Below, in pieces: positions 11,495 to 23,900 of a DNA stretch of 64,000 bases (positions are counted from its first letter, which is position 1; each line of letters begins with the position of its first letter). Origin of the DNA: Whalleya microplaca (taxonomy: Eukaryota > Ascomycota > Sordariomycetes > Xylariales > Xylariaceae); the NCBI GenBank assembly GCA_022497155.1, contig MU385728.1, forward strand, positions 186,001 to 250,000. The letters run 5' to 3'. A program made the translations under genes and the position numbers. Under the pieces are notes generated by a model, which saw nothing but the letters and a program-made list of their open reading frames with translations, was not told the DNA's origin and ran no database searches.

Positions 11495-12371
11495 GAATCG
11501 GGTTTAACACAATGCTTCACGCATGGCTTCAGGATGAGACTGGTCTAGGAGTGATACTACACTCAGGCCGAGTCTGCCTTCAGCGCCATTTGTCTACCTG
11601 AAAAAGCTTACCAGGAATGGGGTTTAGAGAGACAATCTCCACGGAGATCGTTGACAAGGCCGCTTGGGTCTCTCATAATCACGGATTTATGATCTTTGTA
11701 TAATCATCAGGTGTTACGACATCAGCAATGCATATTTGATGGCATGGCGTTAATGTAGAAATGCGATGGGAATACTTCATCGTGTATCATTTTTGAGACT
11801 TAGGGGCAACGAATTATGAACATACTCTCATAAGAAAAGACATGAGTGTTTCAATAAATGATACCCTTGCCAGGCTTTCGGTTATGGAGAGATTTTAAGG
11901 AGATATGAAAACTATCTGTTGGGTATGTTGCGTGTGTTACAACTAAGCACCTGTAATGAGTCGAATCTTTGGGTGAATAATATCTTTCTGGGATGATTAA
12001 ACTGTAGGATACTATGTAAATCAAGTGAAGCGTAGCCTATTTTGACTTTGAGGTGACTGTGAAGCTCTTTGATAGTGGTGAAAGGAGTGATCGTGGCACT
12101 CGTCACTTGCTGTGGAGTAGGTCCGCAAGTGGCACGGCTGGCATCGAATTGGCCGGCCAAATGAATGGCGAAGCAAAAATTCCTACTCGAGGTATTTTAT
12201 TCAGATTGAGAGCTGATTTTGTGGGTTAGGTATAAGAACTGCGACTCCGATAATAAGGCTATTATCATCATCAAATTCAAGGAAACTCTCACACTCTACA
12301 GCACCTAAATAATAAAAAGACGAGCAAAAGTTAAAAAATGAGAGCAAAGGACTCTCTGGAATGAAGCGCCG
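11495..12371. other. Intergenic spacer, no supported gene
   Basis: This is 3' flank of csm3 plus AT-rich sequence. An 82-codon minus-strand ORF at 11912-12160 shows no coding character. Confidence 0.5.
12333..12338 (-). terminator. RNA polymerase III terminator of tRNA-Ser
   Basis: A run of six A on the plus strand (six T on the transcribed minus strand) lies 33 bases past the tRNA 3' end. A five-T run follows further on. The distance is longer than usual but these are the first T-runs downstream. Confidence 0.5.
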
Positions 12372-12452
12372 CGACAAGGGCAGGATTTGAACCTACGCGG
12401 GCGAACCCATCAGATTTCTAGTCTGACCCATTAACCACTCTGGCACCTTGCC
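12372..12452 (-). tRNA. tRNA-Ser(AGA): tRNA-Ser (anticodon AGA)
   Basis: Read on the minus strand, the acceptor arms GGCAAGG and CCTTGTC pair with one G-U. The anticodon stem TCAGA/TCTGA closes the loop CTAGAAA, giving anticodon AGA. A long variable arm (GGGTTCGCCC type hairpin) marks a class II tRNA, and the T arm contains GGTTCAAATCC. The discriminator base is G, as in serine tRNAs. No intron is present. All identity features agree. Confidence 0.95.
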
Positions 12453-13490
12453 ATTTGTTTCAGTAACACTCGGAATTTGCCGTTGTGGTCGAGTTTTTTT
12501 AATTGCTTATAGCTGCTGCCGACTCCAAACCGGCGGTGTGGTTCGGCATTAGTGGCTCCGCTTGCTGCCGGATTGCCTCCGAGTTGCCTCCGAGTGACAA
12601 TGACGGAGAAGGTGAAGGTGAGACGACGAGGGCAGCATGAAGCTTATATTGACTGTACAGGGGGGCCTATGGTAGTATAGGAGTGGCTTGTGCCTGAACT
12701 TTACATGATATACTGATGTATATATATATTGCTATACTGACTGTACTTTGTACGGAAGTGAGATGCCTCTATGCTTATACGTCCTTGAATTATTGTTGTA
12801 ACTTACATAGTAAATGTATAGTTTAAGTTTTGTTAAGGCTATAATATCTGCCCAGTTAGTTTAAGGCACCAGCAGACATAAGTCGAGATGGTAAGGGAAG
12901 AAGCATGGTGGTTGTGGCGCCTCAGACTATTGTGCAACTTTTAGTGAAAACAGTGGATTATAGCAGTACTACACCATATAACTCTTGGAAAGCATAAAAC
13001 ATATATGACTTTCATAGATGTATTTCCTGATACTGACTACCACTGGAAGTAGGCGTATTCAAAGTTTACGGTCCGAGCCATCGGAAAATGTGGGTTCATC
13101 CTTTCTTGCACGTTCGAAATGAGAACTCTGTTGTGGAGGCACGGAATTTATATGAAGTTGTAGCAACTACTATTTTTTCTTTTTTCTTTCATTTCATGAG
13201 AAACACATACAGACCGAAGTCATACATATTAGCACACACATATAGTTCCTGATTCCAGTACACTCTTTGATAATTTACAGGTACGTAGATTATGTACAGG
13301 GGCTTTCACTGGCAGTTAGCTACTACCTATCAATACCGCTGGTGGCCCACTAAAATGTAAATTCCATCCCTGGTCACCTCCAACTTTGCACCCAGCAAAC
13401 GTCATTACAATCGTAAATCCGTACAACCACCACGAAATCGGCTGACCACAGTCTCGACGTCCTCTGCTTTTGCCCAAATTGAAAAGTAGG
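12453..13490. other. Intergenic spacer upstream of ski2
   Basis: About 1 kb between the tRNA gene and ski2. AT-rich, with a TA-rich stretch near 12715-12735, and no coding signal. Confidence 0.5.
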
Positions 13491-16400
13491 ATGGCGTCTC
13501 CGGACCTTGTGGAAGCTATCCAGAAGCTTCATATCTCTAACGAGCAAGCCGATACGAACATCGACGACATCCTCTTCCAGCAAGGACCCCGCAAGCGCAT
13601 GAAGCAAGATCCCGTTGCACTCAAAGCAGACCTGGAGAAGAAATACCTATCTCCCTCCAACAAATTCTCTACCGAGTGGCTCAACCGCCTGCAGCAACGA
13701 TGGGACTGTCCGACCGACCTTACCGAGCTGTTTCGTATTGCGCCTACCCAGACCCGCACCGTCACCCGCTTTCAGAGACAAGGACTGGAGGGCAGAGTAA
13801 CGGGGTACAAGAATGTGACGGTTCCTGCAAACAGTGCCACGGCCAAGAATTCCACGTCTCTGATGCGCAAACCGGGTAGTCGGGTGGACTTTGTGCGTGG
13901 AGCTGCCGGCTTCTTTCCCTTTGCGCCTGGTGGATTGGAGGGTATTGAGGCGACTGCTGCGCTGGAAGACCAGATGATCCAAGCTGGCGCTGCCGGCACC
14001 GATGGGTCCAAGAACAAGCTAGAGCGTGTTATTAAGCTGGGTAACGAAGGTGGACTCCTCGAAGTTGCACCCGGCCTAGGGAGAGGCATTGATTTCAGCA
14101 AGAAAGTGTCCAAGGTCAATGAGCAAGAGGCAAAGGCAATCGAGGCAGAGCTTGACCAAGAACCCGAACAAGGCCCCGAAGACCAGGATGTCAACGGCCA
14201 CGCAGATACCAATGGCGTTGAAGACGAATCCGAAGGCGAAGGAGACGAAGACATCGATGCCTTGTTACCTGTCGAGTTCCCAGCCTTGGAGCCACACGGT
14301 AATCTTGCAGCTTCTAGCGCGAGGAAAGTTGGCCGAGAATGGGCACATATGGTAGATATCAACCGGGATATCACCAACTTCAGAGAGCTCGTTCCCGATA
14401 TGGCCAGAGAATGGCCCTTTGAGCTCGATACTTTTCAGAAAGAGGCCATCTATCACCTCGAGAATGGAGACTCGGTTTTTGTTGCTGCCCATACATCCGC
14501 CGGAAAGACGGTTGTGGCAGAATATGCTATTGCATTAGCTGCGCGACACATGACCAAGGCAATCTACACTTCACCTATCAAAGCTCTAAGCAACCAGAAA
14601 TTCCGAGATTTCCGTCAAACATTTGACGAAGTGGGTATATTGACGGGCGACGTCCAGATTAACCCAGAAGCTAGCTGCTTGATTATGACCACTGAAATTC
14701 TGCGAAGTATGCTCTACAGGGGAGCTGATCTAATTCGAGATGTGGAATTTGTGATCTTTGACGAAGTTCACTATGTCAACGATTTTGAGCGTGGTGTTGT
14801 ATGGGAGGAAGTCATCATCATGCTTCCAGAGCATGTGACACTAATATTACTTTCTGCTACCGTTCCGAATACGTACGAATTTGCATCCTGGGTTGGTAGA
14901 ACCAAACAAAAGGATATATACGTCATCTCGACACCTAAACGGCCTGTGCCCTTGGAACACTACCTATGGGCCAACAAGGATATCTATCAGATCGTCGATC
15001 ACCAGAAGAGATTCCTTGAAACGGCTTGGAAGCAAGCAGACCAAGCTTTACGCGGGACACCCAAAGCTCTCCCAGCCTCTGCCTCCCGAGGAGGTGGTAA
15101 TACTCGGGGTAATTCAAGAGGAGGTCCTCAGCGGGGCGGCAATCAGCCACGCGGTGGACAGCGTGGCGGTCCTCAACGAGGTAGAGGTGGCCCGCCGAGA
15201 GCTAGTCATGCACCTGGCCATATGGGCCGTGGCGGCCGACCAGGAGGCTTCACGTCTGTTTCGCAGGACAAGAACTTATGGGTGCATCTAGTGCAATATC
15301 TCAAGAAGTCGGACTTGCTGCCCGCTTGCATCTTCGTCTTTTCCAAGAAAAGGTGCGAGGAAAATGCCGATGCATTAAGCAATAGAGATTTCTGCACTGC
15401 CCAGGAGAAGAGCCACATTCACATGATCATCCAGAAGTCGATTGCACGTCTGCGGCCTGAGGACCGAGTTCTGCCACAGATTATTCGCCTGCGGGAACTC
15501 TTAAGCCGTGGAATTGCTGTCCATCATGGCGGCCTATTGCCAATTGTAAAGGAGATTGTTGAGCTTCTCTTCGCCCAGACCTTGGTGAAGGTCCTCTTTG
15601 CGACCGAGACTTTCGCCATGGGTCTCAACCTACCAACGAGGACCGTCGTGTTTTCCGGTTACCGGAAGCACGACGGACATTCCTTCCGGAATCTGCTACC
15701 CGGTGAATATACTCAAATGGCTGGCAGAGCAGGCCGTCGTGGCCTCGATAAAGTTGGCCACGTCATTATTGTGCCGCCTGGAGGAGGTGATGAAGCACCG
15801 CCCGTAGTCGACCTGCAGAAGATGATACTGGACCCGCCTAGTAAGCTGCGGTCTCAGTTCAGATTGACCTACAACATGATATTGAACTTGCTGCGAGTGG
15901 AAGCCTTGAAGATCGAGGAGATGATTAAGCGCAGCTTCTCGGAGCATGCCACTCAGCAGCTACTTCCAGAGCACGAGAAGGCCGTCAAAATATCGGAAGC
16001 CGACTTGGCCAAAGTTAAGCGGGAGGCTTGCGACATTTGCGATGGGGCTCTGGAACAATGTCACCAATCGTCAATGAATTTTAAGCAATTGACACAGGAG
16101 CTTTATAAAGGGCTACTATCTATTCCGATTGGCAAGAAGTTGTTCTCACAATCACGACTGATTGTATGGAATAAAGATGGTATACGAACACCGGGCATCC
16201 TTCTCTCCGACGGTGTCAGCACCAAGACATTGGCTGGTCAGCCTACAGTCCACGTCTTCGAAATAAGGACCGGGCGTGAGACTCGTGACTCGACTGACCT
16301 TTTACCCTTCACTGCGGGATTCAGGGATCTCCTGACACCTCTCCCTCACAACAGGAAACACATGGCTGGCAAGACAGTCCATGTCCCCCTGAGCGACATT

Positions 16401-17385
16401 GAGTGTCTCACGGCCAAGATAGCAATAGGCATCATACCCGAATACTTCCAGCCCGGAGAAGCGCACCAGAAAGCCAAAGACCGCATGCTCAATATCTGCA
16501 AGACCTGGGAGTCCGAACTGTGGAATGAAGTCAGTTTCGCCAAGATCAGGAGCTTGCCGTTGCAAGAGATCATGGAGAAGCGGCGGCAGGAGGAGGCGGA
16601 TATCAACATGACAGCCACTCTGGGCTGTCCGAATTTCTTGAAACATGTAAGTCTTTGGTTAAGGAGCCTATACGTGTGTGTAGCGGTTATTAACTGAGTT
16701 GCAGTTCGCCATGTGCCACGACCAATGGCTGATCAAAGAGCACATCTCCTCGCTCCGCCAGGCCCTCTCGGACCAGAACCTGCAACTGCTGCCGGACTAC
16801 GAGCAGCGGATCCAAGTGCTCAAGGACCTGTCGTTCATCGACAGCGACGCGCGCATCCAGCTCAAGGGCAAGGTGGCGTGCGAGATCCACTCGGCGGACG
16901 AGCTCGTCCTCACCGAGCTCATCCTCGACAACGTGCTGGCGGAGTACGAGCCGGCCGAGATCGCGGCGCTGCTGTCGGCGTTCGTGTTCCAGGAGAAGAC
17001 GGAGACGACGCCGAACCTGACGGGGGCGCTGGAGCGGGGGATCAAGACGATTGTGGATATCAGCGAGAAGGTCAACGCCGTCCAGACCGAGCGCCAGGTC
17101 ATCCAGAGCGCCGAGGATAGCAACGACTTCGTGTCGCGCCCGCGCTTCGGCCTCGTCGAGGTCGTCTACGAGTGGGCGCGCGGCATGAGCTTCAAGAACA
17201 TCACGGACCTCACGGACGTCCTCGAGGGCACCATCGTGCGCACGATTACCAGGTTGGATGAGGCGTGTCGCGAGGTCAAGAATGCCGCGCGCATTATTGG
17301 GGACCCCGAGTTGTACCTCAAGATGCAGACGGCGCAGGAGATGATTAAGAGGGATATCACGGCTGTTGCTAGCTTGTATATGTAG
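13491..17385 (+). CDS. ski2: Ski2-type superfamily 2 RNA helicase (SKI complex)
   Basis: Model join(13491..16646,16705..17385), 1278 residues, one 58-base intron. Motif I AHTSAGKTVVAEYAIA is at about residues 330-345, the DEVH box (FDEVHYVND) at 422-430, motif III LSATVPN, and motif VI GRAGRRGLD at about 744-752. The arch region contains DICDGALEQC and HQSSMNFKQL. The C-terminal DSHCT helical domain is about 1100-1278 (EYEPAEIAALLSAFVFQE). Total length is close to yeast Ski2. The protein threads cytoplasmic mRNA into the exosome with Ski3 and Ski8 for 3'-5' decay. Ski2 is preferred over Mtr4 because of the long N-terminal arm (SRVDFVRGAAGFFPFAPGG). An Arg-Gly-rich block (about 533-585) sits between the RecA lobes. 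ATG 13491 is the first true ATG of the frame; an upstream TTG is not a start. Confidence 0.95.
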
Positions 17386-18474
17386 AGTACGTATGTGGCG
17401 GCGGTGGTACATAGGTAGCCTGGATTTGGTATGAGACTTATATGGTTCGGAACTGCTGATGGAAGATGTGGATGGGATTTGTAAAAGTAGAAGGCGGCTG
17501 CATATACAAGGGGTGTGAGTAAAAAATGGTGGATGATCATTGAGAAGCATTGATATGAGATATGAACATTAGGAATTAATGAAGTTTGGAAGAGCCACGT
17601 TTGCTCTGTACTTTTGGATCTTGATGCTTTAAGATGCGTGTTGTGATACTGTTGTGCTACTATTATGCTTTGTTCGATGCTCTCGTCGAGGATCCTAGGT
17701 TTTACGGAGACTAGAGTATAATATGGAGTATCACAATCCGAGGTTGATGGAGAGTAAGTTTAAGATTGCATTGAGAATCTATCCCGGCAGATTAGATACA
17801 GATAGATGTATAGAGATCTGGGATGACTGGTCTTATGTCTGTCTAGTAATGGGACCTATAAGTATAACCCCAGCCCCTTGTTCCTATAGAATGGTGGCAA
17901 TTAGCACATTTGCAGGTAAGGGTTCATGCATAAGTGAACTCGATACGGGAGAGGGATGAGATCCATGAGATCATCATTTTACTCATATCCATGATTGGAC
18001 ATCAAGAGGTTCAGTCAAGAGCAAATGCGCTCTGGCTCTACTTGCACGATGCCCCTGACCTAATACTCCCCTGGGGCTCTCCGTTTCCCTTGCTGAGTAA
18101 ACGTGTAGAACAGCCTGCCATGAGATGTCTTATACGTTGTAAGTTCTGCGTGCCTGATATACACAGACCTCCGAGAGCCGTAGGTATAACTCTACTACCA
18201 AACCATACTCGCTCTCCACTAAGAACTGAAGCGAGCAGAACTGATATCACCATCGATCGCCGCCCCTTTACCTACACCATGCCATATGCCTCACATAAAC
18301 CGCACATAAAGCGAGCGCACCCGGAGATCCTACCACCAACCCAGACGCCATCACCACCCCCATCACCCTCATCACCCTCACCCTCACCATCACCATCCAC
18401 CATCACCATCCACCACCACACATCCAACCCACCCACCTCCCCCACACAACCAACACCCCCCTCCTCTCCCCTCG
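17386..18474. other. Convergent intergenic region with pyrimidine/CA-rich low-complexity DNA
   Basis: 3' flanks of ski2 and of the minus-strand gene at 18475-19427. From about 18330 to 18470 the plus strand is a CCA/TCA/CCC low-complexity tract, probably 3' UTR or downstream sequence of the minus-strand gene. The ORF crossing it (17934-18482) is judged spurious. Confidence 0.5.
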
Positions 18475-19427
18475 CTACCTAGTAAGCACACAAGGCGCCG
18501 CGCCCTTGCCCTCCGGCGGGAACCCACTCCCACTCCCACCACCACCACCGCTACTACTACTGGGCGCGAACCAGGGCTCGGCGCCCGCGACGTTGGGGAA
18601 GCCGGGCCCGTCACCCGACGGCGCGGGCGGGGGCTGTTGCTCGAGCGGGACGACGGGGTAGGTGCGCGCTAGCGAGCGGCCGCGGGCTACCTCGCGGAAG
18701 CCTGGGGGGGGTTGGTGTGTGGGTTAGTGGTGGTGGTAGGGAGCTGGTAGGGGGGGGTGAAGGGTGAGGGGGTTGAAGGGGTGGGGAGGTAGGTAGGTAG
18801 GGATCTCTGGGCTAAGGATGAGAGAGAGAGCAGAGCGAAGAGGGACGAGGAAGATGCTGATGGATGGGCTAGGGAGGTAGGTAGGTAGGAGAGGTAGGGT
18901 TAGGTATGTAGGGAGTTAGGGGGAGGTAGGGAGGTAGGAAGGCTTGCGTACAAGAGCTGCAGAAGCCTTGCATGTTCTCGAACCCGATTACGGAGGGGGC
19001 TTGGTGGCATTCGTGACATGAGTCTGAGATATGTGAGCATGTAAGTAAGTAGGTAAGTAAGACCCTATTAGTTGAGTTCTGCGAGGGTTGCGTAGGTAGG
19101 GAGATAGGTAGGGAGTCTTTATAAGCACATGCGTGTATGTGCATATAAACGTAGGGCTCTGCGCTTCGCCGCAGGAGTAAGGAGGACAGAGCCCCAAGAC
19201 GAAGGGCAAAAGAAACAACAGCAGAAAGAAACACACGCACGCTCATCGCAATAATTATTATACTGCCCAGCCCGCCCGCGACAATCAGGGCGCTGGCAGC
19301 CGCGCGTCGGGTTGGCCGCGAGGTCGTTGAGCCAGGAGTCGATCCGCTCGGACGGTTTGCGGGCGTCCGCTCCCGCGCCCCGGGCGATATTCCCCCGGGT
19401 GTTATTCGACGGCCTCGAAGTCTGCAT
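18475..19427 (-). CDS. Small Cys/His-rich protein of unknown function (possible zinc-binding)
   Basis: Model complement(join(18475..18701,18952..19023,19241..19427)), 161 residues, all GT-AG and in frame. The N-terminus (MQTSRPSNNTRGNIARGAG, then ERIDSWLNDLAANPT) is followed by a Cys/His cluster. The cluster is built across three exons: CQRPDC, then YCDEHSCHEC, then GFCSSCFREVARGR. It contains two CX2C pairs, two CX4C pairs and nearby His, so metal binding is plausible. The C-terminal third is Pro/Gly/Ser-rich (LEQQPPPAPSDG, PWFAPSSSSGGGG). That the Cys-containing blocks join in frame across two introns of 217 and 250 bases is the main evidence that this is real. I do not recognise a named family. 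The introns are rich in GGTAGG/CCTACC repeats. Confidence 0.75.
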
Positions 19428-20139
19428 CGCACTATTGCGTTGTTTTATTGCTGCTACGTAATAGGGATGAGAGCGACGGGTGAGAAGAGAAATGGATGGA
19501 TGGATGCGGTTGAAGTATGTAGGTATGTTAGGTATGCGGGTGTGTGTGGGCGAAGGGGGGGGGCATCAATACATATGCAGCCGCCCGCGAGGGCCAATGA
19601 GACGACGGAGGGGCGGGATAATCGAGGCCCCTGGTTTTTATATTCCATATGCCGTCGTTCTCGAGGCGAAATGTATATACAATATCTTCGGAAACACCAA
19701 ATAGAATAATGTGATATTCCCGCCGCAATCGTGGATAGGTTATACACGTACGCTTTTAAGGAGATTGATACCAGGGTGGAGACTTAAAACAGTCACTGAA
19801 TATGAGTGACTTTATAGTAATGCTCAAATCAAATGCAATGGTAATTATAATGCGGCAGGAGACCTCTCGGCTCTCGCTCATGGAGGCTTTCTACGCCTTC
19901 GTCCCCATCAACGAGCGATGCGATATACCACAGAAAACCGGAACGCCAAACTTGTCCATGTATAGTGATATAACCAAACTTTCCACGTGCCTCGTCATCC
20001 GACATGGTGCGTTTCAAGAAGCGCACTGCGGTACGCTTTCCCTAACACGTCCGCTCTGTCTGGGAACGTCCTCGTCCCCCAGCACAATGGCATCGTCGCC
20101 GTCCCCCGCATCCCCCGGGTCGTCATCATCCCGAGCCTT
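19428..20139. other. Intergenic spacer
   Basis: Upstream region of the small Cys-rich gene and downstream region of the ESCRT-III gene. It contains a G-run near 19553-19562. No coding sequence is supported. Confidence 0.5.
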
Positions 20140-20916
20140 CTAAGCCCGCAAGGCGCGCAGCCTCTGCTGCAGCGCGTCCTCCTCCTCGGCAGTCGGCTCG
20201 TTCGTGTGCGCGGGCACGGGCTCGGCCTTGCTGGGCTGCGCGGCGTTGAGCTGGGTGTTGAGCTGGACGCCGGCGTCGTCCGCGAGCTTGCCGAGCAGCT
20301 CGTGCACCGCGTCCTCCGACACCTGCTGCGAGGTCGTCTGCTGGATGGCGTCCTGGTAGATGCCGTTGTTGACCGCGTACTCCTCGTTCTGCTGCTTGAA
20401 CTGCTCGAGGGTCATGAGGGTCTGTGCCCGTTTGCGTTAGTATCTATCTTCCAATATATAGCACGATCTCCGATCTATGATCTCTAGCTCAAAAGCATGG
20501 GAGAGACATACCCGTTCAGGGTTCATGTTCCGCTGCGCCGCCGTCATCGTCCGCGACGACTGGCCCATCATGTGCGTCATGCGGTTCATGCTGTTGTTGG
20601 CCTGGATCTGGGCGACGCTGAGTTCGGCCATATCGGCCATCTGGTCCATCTGCTGCGCGAGCGCCTGCTTCGACAGCAGCATCTTGGCCTTCTGGTACGC
20701 CTTCGCGGTATCTCCCTTCTTCAGCAGGTCCTGGATCTGCTTCTTCAGCAGCGGATCCTGCTTGGCGGCCTTCTGGGCTTCGCGACGCGCTTGCTTCGCT
20801 TGGAACTGGCAGAGGCGGTGTTAGTGACGCACGACATGGCTGAGAACGGTGAGAGAGGGACGTACGCGAGCCTGGAACTCGACCTGAGTGTCGCGGGCGA
20901 GTTGCCGGTTTGACAT
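20140..20916 (-). CDS. did2: ESCRT-III subunit, Did2/CHMP1-like
   Basis: Model complement(join(20140..20421,20512..20805,20866..20916)), 208 residues. The charged N-terminus (TQVEFQARFQAKQARREAQ, LLKKQIQDLLKKGDTAKAY) forms the long basic helices of the Snf7 fold. The acidic C-terminal half (AVNNGIYQDAIQQTTSQQVSE, ELLGKLADDAGVQL) ends with EEEDALQQRLRALRA, which fits an MIT-interacting motif (LxxRLxxL[KR]). ESCRT-III proteins of this type recruit Vps4 at endosomes for multivesicular-body sorting. Did2/CHMP1 is preferred over Vps2 because of the C-terminal motif and the SSTT/TTSQQVSE region. The central part is only loosely similar to what I remember, so the paralogue assignment is less certain than the family. 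Start ATG 20916 is the only one giving the conserved N-terminal helix. Confidence 0.85.
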
Positions 20917-23900
20917 CTTGACGGTGTGGATGTGACTGATAGGTAACGAGGAGGGACTGGTTCGTTGGTACTCGGGAGGCGATAGTTGATTTCGGTCGGA
21001 TTGTCGGTATGACAAATGAATCACAAGGCAGCGGGATATCGGAGGAGGTCTGAATAGTCGTTGAGAGATCGCCGGTGGCCCTCAGGATGATGGTTCGATG
21101 GGGTATGAATCGTGGTCTGGACCAGGCTGAGGGAGTTGATGGGCCATCTACCGGTCCAGGCGCTTTCACCGATTTGGTGGGGGTTGAGAGTCAGCAGCCA
21201 CGGGATGACGCAGGTTCCGTTGGATTATCTGGGGAGAGCACTCAAGCCACAGGTGCTTAGCCACATCATTCAAGCCACGCAGTTCAATAAACTGAGGCGG
21301 GTGGTGCTTGGACATTGCGAATACCTTGACTGATAGAATCACAAATAGTTTCAATTCTGCTCTTCTAAGCATACATTGAACTTGAAGTCTAATTCGTGAG
21401 AACTTCAATCAAGCTCTTATATGGTCAATGACTTTTAATTCGCCGCTTTAGACACTTACTACGAATCGTGTAAGAGTAAATTCATTGTAGATACTGGACG
21501 GATTACAAGTCAAGCATATAGGGTCCTTGAGACCTTTATCGTATCTCAAAAATAAGAATATACTCTACTCTGCGTATTGTTTCGTCTACTCTTCTAACAT
21601 ACCTACGTTTCTAGTATATTATCCTCTCCGCTCCTCAACCTCGTGACCTTTAACAAAGACGTCGTACTCGTCTGACGAATAAAAAGATAATGAAGCTTAC
21701 TGCTCTATTGGTCTGATCTAGTCTCATAAGACACCCCCACTAATAAGCCATTCGAAGTTATCACAAAGGGCACCTACTAGGCTTGCAACGCTAAGTCATG
21801 GGATGGTGTCACATACACGCGCCACAACAGCCACGGGATTAAGAGCAACGAAGCTCTCTCCGTCATTCCCTCCGTTAGTTCAGCGACACATTACGACGTC
21901 GACGATATCGTGAGGGCAAATATAGGTCCCTAAAATTGTCGATACGTGGGTAGGGACGGTGTTGCTGCTGATGCGGCGTGGCCTGGTTGGGTCTGGAAGT
22001 CCGATGGATAGCCTATATGCTCATTGTCGAACGTCGTGTGTAATACATATACGAACGGGCTCTGGATCGTTACGCATACGCGAGGCAAGTCTCGTCGCTT
22101 ACGTGATGAGCAATCTTATTAGTCGGCACGAATTAATAGGGGCATTTCGAATGCATCGAACCATCCCTGGATGGATTTGTCGCGAAACCAGAAGGCTTGC
22201 GACGGTCGATGCGAGTTGGTGGCAAACTAATTGTGTATCGCATTTCTGCTCGTCCACGTAATCAGGGAGGCTCGTTGTCTGTGTCTTGCTCATATGTAGG
22301 GGGCAATATTCATCAGAATGTCCGTGCCTATGCGATCGAGCGAGAGGGCCCGGAACATCTTCTTATTCGATTGGAGGCTTTTCCCTTGGAGTTGGTTAGT
22401 TCCAAGGGGTCTCAAATTTGTCTGGGTCCGCCTATAATCTCCTGAAACAAAGCGTTTAGTGAGGTTTGACTTTGAATGTTTGATGATATGTTTTGACAAT
22501 GGTCCAGCTAGTGCGTGTGCGCCAGGGACAGGCATTATAGCGGTTATTTAATTCAGATTGGGGGTTAATAATACAAAGTTTCGACGGAGCAGGTAATAGT
22601 CCTGATAGTGCAAATAGATATACGAAAAAAGGAGAGTGGCCTCCTTCCGATTAGGGGATCAACGAGCAACATTCTGCATGGAAAGGGTTTCCTGGAACCT
22701 TTTCCAGTTTCCATTCGAGTCTTCGTTTATCCCGATAGATAGCAATTGAATGCCGCGCAGGACGCTATCCATATTTAATGATGAAATCGGACCTTACGCG
22801 GAAGATTGCGAGTCTTTGCGAGTGCAACACCAACGAGATCCACACTTTCACGGAATTTCGGCTGATCTATTTGAAGCGGAAGGTGTTGGAGCTACGGGTG
22901 CACGGGCTAGCGGGCGAGACGGGGCTGGGGCCTGAGAAGATCTCCTATTTCGAAAGGGAGCAGATCTTGCGATTCTCCTAGTAAACATTGTTTCGTTGTC
23001 TAACGGGGGCGAAACTAATGGTGCCGAGTTCGTCTGTTGCCCTGTCTCCCTCAGCTTTACACAAATGTCTGAGTAATATTACTTATCGAGCTCGCACAAT
23101 AATCCTCAAACCGACTAGTGATTTGCAAAAAATGTTCACATATGGTACTAGTGGCACGGCGGTTGCTGACTAGCAGCTTGTCAGAGGCAGGTCAGCGGCA
23201 ACCAGAGAGGCTGAGTTACGGCGTAAGAACTAACTAAACATGCTGAAGCCATCAGTCAGCCCTGCGAATATAACGCAGCCAAGAAGCGAGAATAGCCTGG
23301 AAAGGGGAAAAGGGCTGACTGGCCGAATAGTCCTTGTTGGTCAGCCCGTTGAATGCAAACTCCCAGACGTGATCAAAGTATGTATGTACAGATGTAACTT
23401 GCGAGTTATACTGTTGATCAGGGGGCTGAGAAATATTGATCTGAACTTCTGAAGTCAGAAGTCAGGGGTAGGATCAGCATTGGCGATTACGATTGTCTGG
23501 GAACAACTGGGGGAAGTGGAGAAACAGTCACGGCATTGCTCTTTCGTGCAGTATTATGGACTTCCCACATTGGCAGCTCTTGTCTGGTTATCATGTTGGT
23601 CATCATGCTGGTTATCATGGTTGAACTTTGCATGCGCAACATTTTTGGATTCTACCGTCGGCGGCTTACTAGGTATATGTACGGAATAGGTAAGACGATA
23701 GACTTGTCTTACCTATTTCGGTACGCACGAGGCGGACAATGTTCGGACTCTTAGGGTTGCTCGCGGCCGAATGTGATAAGAGAGGATTTTGATGTCGTCT
23801 TAACTTAAGTTAATCATCACAGAGTGAAGTGAAGCAGAATTAAACTAAGCTGCTAAAATGTATACCCATAGAATAGGTATTGCTTAAGCTATCTCCTAGT

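Noticed and set aside
13772..14377. 201-codon minus-strand ORF within ski2
   Set aside because: Antisense shadow of a strongly supported coding exon.
16690..17550. 286-codon minus-strand ORF over the second ski2 exon
   Set aside because: Antisense of a GC-rich exon; low-complexity Arg/Leu composition.
17934..18482. 182-codon plus-strand ORF ending in Pro/Ser/Thr repeats
   Set aside because: Its C-terminal half is translated low-complexity CCA/TCA DNA and it lies antisense to the 3' flank of a supported gene.
20516..21169. 217-codon minus-strand ORF at the ESCRT-III gene
   Set aside because: Runs through an intron and the second exon of the Did2-like gene in the wrong frame.
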